Assembly (NCBI RefSeq): GCF_028281305.1 | Contig: NZ_JANQKD010000108.1 | Coordinates: 62,001-126,000 of the forward strand | Reading direction: 5' to 3' | Origin: Pelagibius sp. | Lineage (GTDB): Bacteria; Pseudomonadota; Alphaproteobacteria; Kiloniellales; Kiloniellaceae | DNA length: 64,000 nucleotides | Part shown: one piece after another, positions 23,695-32,963 of the stretch | Layout: each line of letters starts with the position of its first letter | How positions within the stretch are numbered: the stretch's first letter is position 1 | Program-made: the position numbers and the translations under genes | Notes under the pieces: model-generated | What the model saw: only the letters and a program-made list of their open reading frames with translations | Databases searched by the model: none | What the model was told of the DNA's origin: nothing

Positions 23695-24306
23695 CTAGGT
23701 CACGATTGAACGCCACAGCGCGAAGGGACTTCCCGGTTCCTCGCGGGCGACCCAGCGGTAGGGCAGGGCGCGCCACGGCGAGACGCCGGGCCTGCGGTTG
23801 TCGAGTGCGTAGGTGCCGCGACTGGTATGGGCCAGGAGCACCGCATGGCCCTGCCCCGTCTCGGCGTAGCAGATTGCAAGGGTCAGGCTGTTGCGCGGCC
23901 ATCCGAAACGCTTGACCAGCAGTTCCAGCTTTCGGATCGCAAAGTCTTCGCAGTCGCCGGATGCGGCCGCCGGCTCCCAGATTTCACGGCTGTCCAGGCG
24001 GAAGCGGACCTCGGTGTTGACCAGGCGGTTGACATGGTCCAGTTCCGCCTCGCGGATGCGGGTGGACGCCACGCTGGCCAGTGCCTTCTTGCCTGGATGC
24101 AAAGAGGGATGGTGCTTCAGCATTCTGAGCCACGCGCCGGGCGCGTTGGTGAAGTCGCCATTGCCGATCGGCGTCGACGGCGGCAGAGGCTCTGGCAGGA
24201 TCGCGAGGTTTGCCCGTGCGCGCTGCGGCAGGAGCGTAAGCGCCAGCGCGCTTGCAGAGATGGCGAGAAATCGGCGTCTTGCCGGAAGAGGTCGTCGTGA
24301 CGGCAT
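23695..24306 (-). CDS. LapG-like transglutaminase-like cysteine peptidase (exported)
   Basis: A 203-residue periplasmic cysteine peptidase of the bacterial transglutaminase-like (BTLCP, COG3672) family. The triad is visible: Cys in GDCEDFA, His in GHAVLLAHTS and Asp in YALDNR. The N-terminus ARRRFLAI plus a hydrophobic core ending RARA resembles a Tat signal. LapG of Pseudomonas, the best-known member, releases the giant adhesin LapA by cutting its N-terminus. Here the gene is divergent from a 2,559-residue type I secretion exoprotein, an obvious candidate substrate, but the exoprotein lacks a recognisable LapA retention module and no LapD is in the window. Confidence 0.85.
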   Translation of the reverse strand: MPSRRPLPARRRFLAISASALALTLLPQRARANLAILPEPLPPSTPIGNGDFTNAPGAWLRMLKHHPSLHPGKKALASVASTRIREAELDHVNRLVNTEVRFRLDSREIWEPAAASGDCEDFAIRKLELLVKRFGWPRNSLTLAICYAETGQGHAVLLAHTSRGTYALDNRRPGVSPWRALPYRWVAREEPGSPFALWRSIVT

Positions 24307-24563
24307 CCGTGGCTCCTTCGCTCGACCGGCCGGCTGCGCGCAGACGCCTGTGGCGCGACTTGCTGTCCCGCGTCCGCCGCTGCCGTTCCCGGCCGGCTAT
24401 GTCTGCTGCCTCTTCTGAGCTGCCCGCCTGGTGAGCTGCCCGCCCTGCCTGTGCGGTCGGTCCCGACCGCTTCCAGTGACTGCCGGGCGCAATCTATGCG
24501 TTCAGAGAGAGACCCAACGTTCTGTCGTGCCTCTAGACCTACGCCTTTGCAGAGACCCTGCCG

Positions 24564-24579
24564 TCACCCTGTGAGGTGA
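24564..24579 (-). promoter_or_regulatory. TCACCC-N4-AGGTGA palindrome 2 (ahead of the peptidase operon)
   Basis: TCACCC-TGTG-AGGTGA, one mismatch in the right arm, with G and C extending the symmetry (GTCACC and GGTGAC). On the minus strand TAGGTC begins 30.5 bp from the centre (24541-24536), in line with the spacing at the other copies. Confidence 0.6.
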
Positions 24580-24640
24580 CGTTAATCAAATGATTTGTTT
24601 AGGTATTGCCGGATGCTTTGGCTTAGGCGACGGGTGAAAA

Positions 24641-24656
24641 TCACCCTCTAGGGTGA
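24641..24656 (+). promoter_or_regulatory. TCACCC-N4-GGGTGA palindrome 3 (ahead of the exoprotein gene)
   Basis: Exact match TCACCC-TCTA-GGGTGA. A -10-like TATGGT at 24680-24685 (4 of 6) begins 31.5 bp from the centre, predicting a transcription start near 24692 and a 42-base leader before the ATG at 24734. Confidence 0.7.
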
Positions 24657-24733
24657 CGCCTTGGCGCAACCCCCGGTCCTATGGTCACCAGTCGGGGATA
24701 GACCCAAGTGTGGACAGAAGGGGCACACCGAAA

Positions 24734-27700
24734 ATGGAGCGAGTTGATGGCCATGGGCGCCTGGACGGCGTCATGGAACAGGACGCTGCGGACCTGCAGT
24801 CCGCGACGCCCAATGAACAGGAGCACCTGGCCAGCGCGCAGCAGCAGCTACACGGTCAGGCCCAGGCCGCGGTCGAAGTCGCCGCACCGAAAGCCGGTGA
24901 GACCATCACCATCGTCAGCGAGCCGGGTGCGGTCTACGCTCTCGACGTCCTCGCAGAGGACGCGCGCTTCCAGGTCGACGGTGAGGACATCGTCCTGATC
25001 TTCGATGCCGACGGTGACGGCACCGCGGACTCCCGGATTGTCTTTCTGAAGCTCGCCGGCATGGCCGAGGAGGCGGATGCACCGCTGCTCCAGGTCGCGG
25101 GTGTGGACTATGACGTCTCCGCCCTGCTCGAGGTGGCGTTTGCCCTTCCGGAGGGCGCGGAGCCGGGGTCACTGCCGCAGACTCCGGCAGGCCCGCCTGC
25201 GGAAACCGCGGGTGGTGAGGGCAGCCCGGCCGCCAAAGGCGGCGGTGCGACCCAGTATCAGGACAACCTCGGCGAAACGGTCGTCTCCGAAGCCATTGAC
25301 GCGCTCGCCGGCGTGGGCGCGCCCACCGCTGCGACAGGAGTTTCTTCCGGAAGCGTATTCACGGGCCTGCCCCTGCTCGTCAGCGACGCGCCGGAGATCT
25401 TCGTGGCGTCGTCGCCGGTATCCGGCGACAGCGGTCCCACTGTCGAGACCGTCGCCGGCCAGGTGGTCGACGGCTATATCGCCAATGCAACGGTGTTCCG
25501 GGACGCCAATGGAAACGGCGAGCTGGATGAGGGGGAGGTCTTCGGGACTACCGACATCAACGGCAACTTCTCGCTGACCGGGGGTAGCGGGCCACTGATC
25601 GCGATCGGCGGTACGGACGTTTCCACAGGCCTGGCTTTCGAGGGCGTGCTGAAGGCGCCGGAAGGGGCGACGGTCATCACCCCGCTGACGACCCTGGTGC
25701 AGCAGCTTGTCGAAGGCGGTACCGATGCCGGGGCGGCCGAAACCCAGGTCAAGCAAGCCTTGGGAATCGACGAGGGCTTCGATCTGAACAACACCGATCC
25801 GGTTGCCGCCGCTGCCGGCGGCGATACCGAGGCGCTCGAAGTCGTCAAGGCCGGCATCCAGGTCGCCAACACGGCGGTGCAGGTCACCGCCGCACTGGAG
25901 GGCGCCGGCGCGACCGATGCGGAAGCAGCATCGGACGCCGCCTTCCAGGCGATCGCGGACAAGATCGCGCAAGAGGGGACCGGTACCGATCTCAGTGACG
26001 ACGGACAGGTTGGTGATGTCCTGGGCGACGCTGCGCAGACCCATCAGGACAACACCGGCGAAACCACGGCCGACGATCTGAGCCCGGATGACATCGCTAA
26101 CGCGACGAGCGTCATCACCACGACGAACGAGGTCGTGGAGGATATCGACATCGATGAGAACAGCGATGCCGTCGAGGTGCTGACCGATCTGGCTGAAGTC
26201 GCTCAGGTGGCTCAGGATGACGCCTCGGAGGCCATCGAGCAGGCGGTCGAGAATGATGACGGTTCAGCCGTCGAGAACTTCGACGACACGTCGGAGATCG
26301 AAGTCGCGGCCGAAAACGCCGAAGTCGGCGACGTCGACGGCGCGGATGTGCTGGACGACGGCGACAATGTCACCGTCGGTGGTGACGGCGGTGACAGCTT
26401 CGACGGCCTCGGTGGCAATGACAGTATAAGCGGCGGCGGCGGCACGGATGCGATATCCGGCGGCGCGGGCAACGATACACTCGACGGCGGTGACGGGGCA
26501 GACGTTCTGCAAGGCGGCGCGGGAGACGACAGCATCCTCGGCGGCGCGGGCAACGACGACATCATCGGCAACGCCGGCAGCGACACCATCGACGGCGGCG
26601 CCGACATCGATGTGGCGCGCTACGACGCCGACGTCAGGGGCTTTACCTTTGCCGGCGGCGACGGTGGTGAGATCCTGGTCACCGAGACCGCCACCGGCGA
26701 CACCGACACCATCACCAATGTCGAGAGTCTGACCTTCGGTGACACCGCGGTGCTGTTGGTCGGCACGGGGCATCCCTTCGCCTCCATCCAGGACGCGATC
26801 GATGCCGCCGACGAGGGCGACGTCATCCTGGTGGCGGACGGGAGCTACGGTCCCATCACCATCGACAAGTCCCTGACGCTTCTGGCAATTGGCGATGGCG
26901 TTACGATCACCGGCGCCGGCGTCAATCAGGGTTCTGCCGTTCGCATCGAATCCGGAGTCGACGATGTCGTTCTCGGCGGCCCGGGCAATGGGTTCGATAT
27001 CGAGACCGGGAACGGCGACCTGGCCGCGGTCTATGTGGTCGGCGACAATGAGGACGTCGTTATTGAAGGCAACAGCATGCTCGGCATTGCGGGCCATGCG
27101 TTGTTGACCGGCGGGCAGATCGACGGCCTGACAGTGCGTGGCAACGACCTTTCCGGCGAGGGACCCGCTGCCGTCGCCTACAACAACGGCGAGGCCAGCC
27201 TGGGCGCCGCCAATGCCTCCAGCGACGTGCGCTTTATCGACAACACGATCAGCGGTGGTGATAACGCCGGCCTGCTGTTGGGCATCGAGGCCGGCGACGC
27301 TGTCATTACCGGCAACACCTTCAATGGGGAAACCGCGGATTTCGGCCTGCTGGAGATCTTCGGCGAGAACGCCGTCATCACCGGCAACGACTTCAATGGC
27401 GGCGGCTTCGTGCCGGCGATCCGCGACAGCTTCGACAACTACGATGACGACGGTCTGATCGTCGGCAACAGTTTCGAGGGTGTGGCGGTCCCGGTGCTTA
27501 GCCCGGATGCGGCGATCACGATTGACGCCGACCAATTGGGCGATGAAGTAACGGCACTGGATATCTCGAGCCTTAGTGGCGTAGCCGCAACCTTCACCAG
27601 TCTGGGCAACCTGATCGAGATCACCACATCGAACGGTCAGAGCGTCCAGTTGGACGGCGGGCAGATCGCCGCGGCTTTCCCGGACGCCAGTCCTCTGGCG

Positions 27701-30700
27701 ACCGATCAGAGCCTCACCATCGCCGGAGATGCTGCGGTCGCGATTGTCAACGCCGGCCTGACGCTGCCGAACGACGGGACGGCGCCGAGCGTGAGCAATC
27801 TCCTGGCGCTGGAATTCGACGGACTGGATGCCGAGCAATCCCGGATCCCGGAGAGCCTGACGGTCGACGGCAGCCACGCCAATGCTTTCGCGGCTTTCTG
27901 GATCTTCCTGGATCAGAGCTACGTGAGTGGCGGCAGCTTCCTGAACCTGCCTGTCAACACCGACTTCGCCTATCTGGGCAACGACTACGTTCGCTATCTG
28001 AACGCGGGTGGCGAAGCGCTGCTGGATCTGGTGAAAGTGTCCGATGACCGGCAGCAGACTCTGCACGACAACCTGCTGGGCAATCTGGGCGATGGGCCGA
28101 TTGCGGACCGCTTTACCAACCTGGCACCCGAAAATCAGCCGGACCCCCGGACCGAAGCCGCCAAGGAGTTCGGCGACCGCCCCTATCACGCGGGCAACGT
28201 CACGGAGGTTAACGGCGAGCTCGTCTATTCCGACTTCTTGGCGGCCTCCGGGACCGTTGGCTGGGACCTCGCCCACGGTATCGACTATCCCGACGGCCTG
28301 CCTGCGCCCTATGACGTGCTCGATGGCGACAACGTCCTGACCGGCGCGAGCCAGGATTACTTCTTTGGCGGTGGCGGCAACGATACGATCACTGGAGACG
28401 ACGGCGAGGACACGGCTTCCTACTTCGGCGAGCGCCTCGATTTCGACATCTCCGGAGACAGCGAAGGTGGCGTCACCGTAACCGACGGAAACGCGAACGA
28501 CGGTGACGAGGGCAGCGACAGCCTCTCCGACATCGAGACACTGCAGTTTGCCGACGGGACGATGAGGTTCGAGGCGGCCCTGCAGCGGGGCGTCCCGGAA
28601 ACCACCGCGGGCGGTGGCGACGAGAACAGCGACAACTTCCACCCCGGGACCGGCAATTCCAACGAGAACTTCGTCGTCCACGACAATACCGAGGCGCAGA
28701 TCGAGGTCGCCATCAAGGCCAAGGTCCGCTTCCAGGGTGACCCGGACTCGGAGGGCCTGACCTACTTCGTCGAGACCGGCGTCACGCCGGGGTCCTCGAC
28801 GGGGCTCTGGAACTTCGACTACAGCATCGTGGACTACGGCGCCGCCGATATTTCCGGAGACACCTACAGCATCTCCATCGTGGCCGACTTTACGGACGTC
28901 CACGGCAACACGACCCAAGGGGTTATGGTCTTCGACCCCATCGTCCATCGGACGGAGACCGGCGAGGACTACTATCAGGATGCCAGCGGCGCGACGGACG
29001 GGCTGCAGAACTCGCAGAACATCGGCTGGTACTTTAACGACTACGATCCCTCGGCGCCCGGCAGCTACGACTTCGTGCTGACGGTCCGTGACGCAGAGTC
29101 GGGTGAGGTTGTTGGCCAGAGCGAGATGCGCGTCGAAGTGTCGGCAAACTTCGAAGTTATCGAAGGGGAGTCGATCCAGGCCGCAATTGATGCAGCCTCA
29201 GACGGCGATACCATTCTGGTAGGTCCCGGCACCTACGATGAAAACCTGACGATCGACAAGCAGATCACCCTGATCGGTGCGCAAAGCGGGATCGATCCCA
29301 CCGGGGGCGGCGGCCGCGGCGGCGCGGAGACCGTGATCAACGGGAACATCGCGGTCACGGTGGGCGCCGACAACGCGACCATCGACGGCTTTACGCTCAA
29401 CAAAGGTGCGGGCAACGTCGGCATCAGCCTGGAGGCCGGTGCCACCGACATTACGATCCAGAACAATATCCTCAACGGCGGTGCCGTCGACGACTTCAGT
29501 GCTGGTACGCGCGGCATCATCAACGCCGACAACGGCGGCAACACGGGCCTGACGGTCAGTCAGAACAGTTTCAGCGGCTGGCGCACCGGCCTCTATGTGG
29601 AAGAAGGCGCGCCCGGGGCGGTCATCTCCGGCAACGACTTCGACGGAAACCTGGTCGGTCTGGCCTTCGAGGAGCCGGACGGTCAGGTGGTCACCGGCAA
29701 CAGCTTCACCAACAATCAGCAGGAAGGCATCGGGCTTGGCGCCAAGGACGGCAGCCGTGAGGTGGTCCTGGACGGCAACACCTTTGCCGGGAATGGCGGC
29801 CAGCCGGTCGGTGTCTACAGCGACGGTGACGGGATCACGGTGACGAGCAACGACGCCGGAACGGGAGGGGTCCTGGTGCTGCAAGACGGCGCCACCGACG
29901 TCGAGCTTCTTGGCGAGGGCGGGCTCTCTGTGACCGGTAACAGCGGTGACAACGAAATCACCGGCAACAACGGCGCCAATGCCCTCGATGGAGCCGGCGG
30001 GGCGGACACTCTGGCGGGCGGCTTCGGCGACGACTCTCTGGTTGGCGGCGAAGGCAACGATGTCCTCTATGGCAATGGCGACGACACCTCTGCCACTTTC
30101 TCGACGGACTTCAGCGAGTTCGACACAGGGCCGATAACCGATGGCGAAAACGACTGGATCCTGCGGGGCAACGCCGACCGCGACCAGGAGATCGTCGATC
30201 TGGGCGGGGACAGAGGGAATGTGTTTCGGATCTCCAGCGACCCTTCCATAACAGACTTCGCCGGGCCCTATTCGCCTGTTGTGAAGAACAGCTCGGGTGA
30301 GGCGGAAACCGTTGGGGAGCCGCTGACGTCAGCCGACTTCGATACCATTCGCGTCACCTACGACTTCAGACCCGTCAGCGACATGCCGGACTCGTCCCGT
30401 GTCGAGGTGGACTTCGGCCGCGTCGGCAGCGCCGACCGGATCAACTTCATGGTCCTTGAATGGGATGCCAGCGTCGGCTTGCGGATTGCAGCCAATGAGC
30501 CCACGACGACCAACGATCAGTGGTATACCAACGACTATACCGCCTTTTCCGGCAATCGGACGGTGGTCGAGGGATTGGATGTCGACGGTGCGCAGTGGCA
30601 TCAGTTGGAGATGGTGCTGCGTTTCAACGACGGTGCGGACAACGATGTGATCGAGATTTACCTCGACGGTCAGTTGATCGGTACCAGCACGACCTTCGAG

Positions 30701-32413
30701 AACTACTGGAATTGGCTTGACGACGATCACGACGCCAATGCCGAGACTAATCAGGCTGTCGGCCTGTTCTTCCGGCCGAGCGGCAGCGGCGCCGCCGCCG
30801 ACGGCGATGGCGGTGACAATCAGGGCTTCTACTTCGACAACCTGGAGATCACCGCCACAAGTTCTGCCACCGATCACGACGATCTGAGCGGTGGTGCGGG
30901 CGACGACACAATGGTTGGCGGCGCCGGCGATGACACGATCGATGGCGGGGCGGACTTCGATACGGCAGTCTTCTCAGGCAACCGGGATCAGTACGAAGTC
31001 AGCATCGCTGACACGACGATCACGGTTACCGGCCCGGACGGCACCGACAGCCTGACAGGCATCGAGGAGGTGCGGTTCGACGACCAGTCCATCTTCGTGG
31101 TGACGGACGGCCAGTCGATCCAGGCCGCCATCGATGCGGCCTCCGACGGCGATACCATTATTGTGCGTCCCGGCACCTACGCTGAGACCCTGGACATCGA
31201 CAAGCAGGTCACGCTGCTCGGCGTGCAGTCCGGCGTCGATCCCAACGGGGACAGCCGCAGTGGCGCCGAGACGACAATCACCGGCGGCATCCTCCTGCGC
31301 GACGGCGCCGACGGCACGACGATCGACGGCTTCACTCTTCAGGAGGGCAACGGCAATCTGCAAGGCCAGAAGGCGGGGATCTATCTGGCCAGCGGTGCGG
31401 CGGACATCACGATTCAGAACAACATCCTGACACACACCAACAACGATGCGCTGACCGATGGGTTCCGGGGCATTCTGGGGACCTCCAACGGCGGCAACAC
31501 CGGTCTGACTATCAGTCAGAACAGCTTCACCGGCTGGTCGTCGGGCGTGTTCATCAATCCGGGTGCGACAGACGCGCTTGTCTCCAACAACACCTTTGAT
31601 GGCAACTTCGTCGGGATGTCGATCGATGGGCCCGATGGCGCTGTCGTCACGAACAACAGCTTCACCAACAACCCTTACGAGGGACTGGGTCTCGGGCCTG
31701 GGGAAGCCAATCCGACGGTGACGCTGGACGGCAACAGCTTCTCGGGCAATGGCACGCTCGACGGAGACCGTTCCATCGGCGTTTACGACGATATCGAAGT
31801 TACCAGCAATGATCCGAACACAGACGCCGCCCTTGAGTTGATGGACGGCTATGCGACCGGCATCGTTCTGAGCGGGACCGCGCCGCTCTCCGTAATCGGC
31901 AACGATGCGGCGAACGACATCGAAGGCAACGATGGCGCCAACCTGCTCGACGGAGAGGATGCGGGCGACACCATCGACGGCGGTGGCGGCGACGATACGG
32001 TGATCGGCGGTCTCGGCGACGACGACCTGGCGGGCGATGACGGGGCTGATATCCTCTATGGCGGCGAGGGCAACGATACCCTCTACGGTGATGCCGGCAG
32101 CGACACGCTGTTTGGCGGTGCCGACAACGACACCTTCGCCTACGAAACCCTGCTTGATGCCGGCGACCTGATCGACGGCTTCGATGCCGAAGGGGCCGAC
32201 AGCATCGATCTGGACGCACTCTTCGACGCGCTCGGGGTTGATACGGCTGACCGCGGCGCGCGTGTCCAGGTTCTGCAGGACGGGACAGGGGCGGATGCGA
32301 CGATCCTGATCGACAGCGATCCCTCCACGGCAGGGTTCGAGGTTACCCTTGCGACTGTGGTGAACGTCACCGGCGACCTGACGGTCGACGACTTGGTCTT
32401 GTCGGTGCCCTAG
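24734..32413 (+). CDS. Giant RTX / beta-helix type I secretion exoprotein
   Basis: A very acidic 2,559-residue secreted protein. In order: N-terminal region with GGGATQYQDNLGE near residue 170; a D-x-N-x-N-G-x-L-D calcium-type motif near 255; RTX nonapeptides (GGxGxDxLx type) at about 548-626, 1204-1236, 1735-1785, 2046-2076 and 2390-2470; three right-handed beta-helix domains (about 676-930, 1475-1735, 2125-2390), the second and third sharing SIQAAIDAASDGDTI; a concanavalin/LamG-like domain at about 1786-2046; and a C-terminal type I secretion signal of the VC_A0849 kind (DTFAYETLLDAGDLIDGF to the end). The ATG at 24734 is preferred over a GTG at 24653, which lies inside an operator. No type I ABC/MFP genes are adjacent. 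It may be an adhesin, a matrix protein or a polysaccharide-binding exoenzyme. Confidence 0.88.
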   Translation: MERVDGHGRLDGVMEQDAADLQSATPNEQEHLASAQQQLHGQAQAAVEVAAPKAGETITIVSEPGAVYALDVLAEDARFQVDGEDIVLIFDADGDGTADSRIVFLKLAGMAEEADAPLLQVAGVDYDVSALLEVAFALPEGAEPGSLPQTPAGPPAETAGGEGSPAAKGGGATQYQDNLGETVVSEAIDALAGVGAPTAATGVSSGSVFTGLPLLVSDAPEIFVASSPVSGDSGPTVETVAGQVVDGYIANATVFRDANGNGELDEGEVFGTTDINGNFSLTGGSGPLIAIGGTDVSTGLAFEGVLKAPEGATVITPLTTLVQQLVEGGTDAGAAETQVKQALGIDEGFDLNNTDPVAAAAGGDTEALEVVKAGIQVANTAVQVTAALEGAGATDAEAASDAAFQAIADKIAQEGTGTDLSDDGQVGDVLGDAAQTHQDNTGETTADDLSPDDIANATSVITTTNEVVEDIDIDENSDAVEVLTDLAEVAQVAQDDASEAIEQAVENDDGSAVENFDDTSEIEVAAENAEVGDVDGADVLDDGDNVTVGGDGGDSFDGLGGNDSISGGGGTDAISGGAGNDTLDGGDGADVLQGGAGDDSILGGAGNDDIIGNAGSDTIDGGADIDVARYDADVRGFTFAGGDGGEILVTETATGDTDTITNVESLTFGDTAVLLVGTGHPFASIQDAIDAADEGDVILVADGSYGPITIDKSLTLLAIGDGVTITGAGVNQGSAVRIESGVDDVVLGGPGNGFDIETGNGDLAAVYVVGDNEDVVIEGNSMLGIAGHALLTGGQIDGLTVRGNDLSGEGPAAVAYNNGEASLGAANASSDVRFIDNTISGGDNAGLLLGIEAGDAVITGNTFNGETADFGLLEIFGENAVITGNDFNGGGFVPAIRDSFDNYDDDGLIVGNSFEGVAVPVLSPDAAITIDADQLGDEVTALDISSLSGVAATFTSLGNLIEITTSNGQSVQLDGGQIAAAFPDASPLATDQSLTIAGDAAVAIVNAGLTLPNDGTAPSVSNLLALEFDGLDAEQSRIPESLTVDGSHANAFAAFWIFLDQSYVSGGSFLNLPVNTDFAYLGNDYVRYLNAGGEALLDLVKVSDDRQQTLHDNLLGNLGDGPIADRFTNLAPENQPDPRTEAAKEFGDRPYHAGNVTEVNGELVYSDFLAASGTVGWDLAHGIDYPDGLPAPYDVLDGDNVLTGASQDYFFGGGGNDTITGDDGEDTASYFGERLDFDISGDSEGGVTVTDGNANDGDEGSDSLSDIETLQFADGTMRFEAALQRGVPETTAGGGDENSDNFHPGTGNSNENFVVHDNTEAQIEVAIKAKVRFQGDPDSEGLTYFVETGVTPGSSTGLWNFDYSIVDYGAADISGDTYSISIVADFTDVHGNTTQGVMVFDPIVHRTETGEDYYQDASGATDGLQNSQNIGWYFNDYDPSAPGSYDFVLTVRDAESGEVVGQSEMRVEVSANFEVIEGESIQAAIDAASDGDTILVGPGTYDENLTIDKQITLIGAQSGIDPTGGGGRGGAETVINGNIAVTVGADNATIDGFTLNKGAGNVGISLEAGATDITIQNNILNGGAVDDFSAGTRGIINADNGGNTGLTVSQNSFSGWRTGLYVEEGAPGAVISGNDFDGNLVGLAFEEPDGQVVTGNSFTNNQQEGIGLGAKDGSREVVLDGNTFAGNGGQPVGVYSDGDGITVTSNDAGTGGVLVLQDGATDVELLGEGGLSVTGNSGDNEITGNNGANALDGAGGADTLAGGFGDDSLVGGEGNDVLYGNGDDTSATFSTDFSEFDTGPITDGENDWILRGNADRDQEIVDLGGDRGNVFRISSDPSITDFAGPYSPVVKNSSGEAETVGEPLTSADFDTIRVTYDFRPVSDMPDSSRVEVDFGRVGSADRINFMVLEWDASVGLRIAANEPTTTNDQWYTNDYTAFSGNRTVVEGLDVDGAQWHQLEMVLRFNDGADNDVIEIYLDGQLIGTSTTFENYWNWLDDDHDANAETNQAVGLFFRPSGSGAAADGDGGDNQGFYFDNLEITATSSATDHDDLSGGAGDDTMVGGAGDDTIDGGADFDTAVFSGNRDQYEVSIADTTITVTGPDGTDSLTGIEEVRFDDQSIFVVTDGQSIQAAIDAASDGDTIIVRPGTYAETLDIDKQVTLLGVQSGVDPNGDSRSGAETTITGGILLRDGADGTTIDGFTLQEGNGNLQGQKAGIYLASGAADITIQNNILTHTNNDALTDGFRGILGTSNGGNTGLTISQNSFTGWSSGVFINPGATDALVSNNTFDGNFVGMSIDGPDGAVVTNNSFTNNPYEGLGLGPGEANPTVTLDGNSFSGNGTLDGDRSIGVYDDIEVTSNDPNTDAALELMDGYATGIVLSGTAPLSVIGNDAANDIEGNDGANLLDGEDAGDTIDGGGGDDTVIGGLGDDDLAGDDGADILYGGEGNDTLYGDAGSDTLFGGADNDTFAYETLLDAGDLIDGFDAEGADSIDLDALFDALGVDTADRGARVQVLQDGTGADATILIDSDPSTAGFEVTLATVVNVTGDLTVDDLVLSVP
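29155..31905 (+). repeat. Duplicated beta-helix modules within the exoprotein
   Basis: The stretches starting at about 29165 and 31110 are clearly related at DNA and protein level (SIQAAIDAASDGDTI, GPGTYDENLTIDKQ and RPGTYAETLDIDKQ, then NNGGNTGLT-type and SQNSF segments). A third, more distant copy starts near 26765. Each module is followed by RTX nonapeptides, suggesting that beta-helix plus RTX was duplicated as a unit. Confidence 0.75.
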
Positions 32414-32465
32414 GGTGGGTGCGGGTGAAGGGGCGGCGTGGAGGCGCGTGCCATCCGTAAGCCAA

Positions 32466-32481
32466 TCACCCCCCGGGGTGA
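32466..32481 (+). promoter_or_regulatory. TCACCC-N4-GGGTGA palindrome 4 (ahead of luxR paralogue B)
   Basis: Exact match TCACCC-CCCG-GGGTGA, extended to a 26-bp near-perfect palindrome (32461-32486, broken only at the central pair). The extended -10-like TGCTAGAAG (32501-32509) puts TAGAAG 30.5 bp from the centre. It lies 53 bp after the exoprotein stop and could also act as a terminator hairpin, but no T-run follows. Confidence 0.65.
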
Positions 32482-32607
32482 TTGGCCGGGCGGCCGGGCC
32501 TGCTAGAAGACTCCTGGGGCAAGCATTCAGAACATAGCCTCATAATCGCACCCAAGGCGACGAGGGTGGACCGTTCGACCCCACTAGGGACCCTATCGCC
32601 TTTCCTG

Positions 32608-32651
32608 GCGCCGGGCAGCGAGCCCCCTCAAGCTCCTCAACTGCCCGGCGC
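32608..32651 (+). ncRNA. Structured RNA candidate: 11-bp stem with CU-rich loop
   Basis: GCGCCGGGCAG (32608-32618) pairs perfectly with CTGCCCGGCGC (32641-32651). The 22-base loop is rich in CCUC/CUCCU, the anti-Shine-Dalgarno type sequence exposed in several alphaproteobacterial small RNAs. It may be part of the leader of luxR paralogue B or an independent RNA; no T-run follows. Confidence 0.4.
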
Positions 32652-32951
32652 TTCTCTCTCCGACCGCAGACGTCCGAGCAGCGCCCTGCCGCAGACAGTA
32701 GCGGTCATTTTTGGGGCAGCACGCCATGACACTGGACATTTGTGTTGATTTGCCTACAAACCGCGGCCAGAGAACTCGCGCAGAACGAGTGGTCCGGTAG
32801 CGTCAATGGAACGGTTGTTGTGGCATGGGTGAGTGTACCGGCGGAGCAGCGTCAAGGCCCCTGTAGAGCGCGGGGTGTGCATGCAGAGCGCTGAACAGAA
32901 CGCCGAAAGATCCAACAAGGTCTACGACCGGAATGCGGAAGCTCTGACCTT

Positions 32952-32963
32952 CGGTACGGAAGG
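32952..32963 (+). promoter_or_regulatory. 12-bp leader element shared by the two luxR paralogues (copy B)
   Basis: CGGTACGGAAGG, identical to the copy ahead of paralogue A, 48 bp before the TTG start of paralogue B. Confidence 0.4.

Larger units (their letters stand above)
24307..24733. promoter_or_regulatory. 427-bp divergent promoter region between peptidase and exoprotein genes
   Basis: Contains two copies of the TCACCC palindrome, 77 bp apart, each placed for one of the two divergent genes. Between them is a short AT-rich stretch (24581-24605). A near-duplicate GAGCTGCCCGCC occurs at 24418 and 24434. No coding frame is credible; a GTG-initiated extension of the exoprotein would have to start inside palindrome 3. 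Confidence 0.65.

Noticed and set aside
24653-24733. GTG at 24653 as the exoprotein start
   Set aside because: It lies inside palindrome 3, and a -10-like TATGGT downstream predicts transcription beginning after it. The ATG at 24734 gives a 42-base leader.
26264-28948. A minus-strand open frame of nearly 900 codons within the exoprotein gene
   Set aside because: It mirrors the repetitive acidic coding sequence; no family resemblance and no ribosome site.
32461-32486. Palindrome 4 as a simple terminator of the exoprotein gene
   Set aside because: No T-run follows, and the same core occurs ahead of three other genes, where a terminator makes no sense. A dual role is not excluded.
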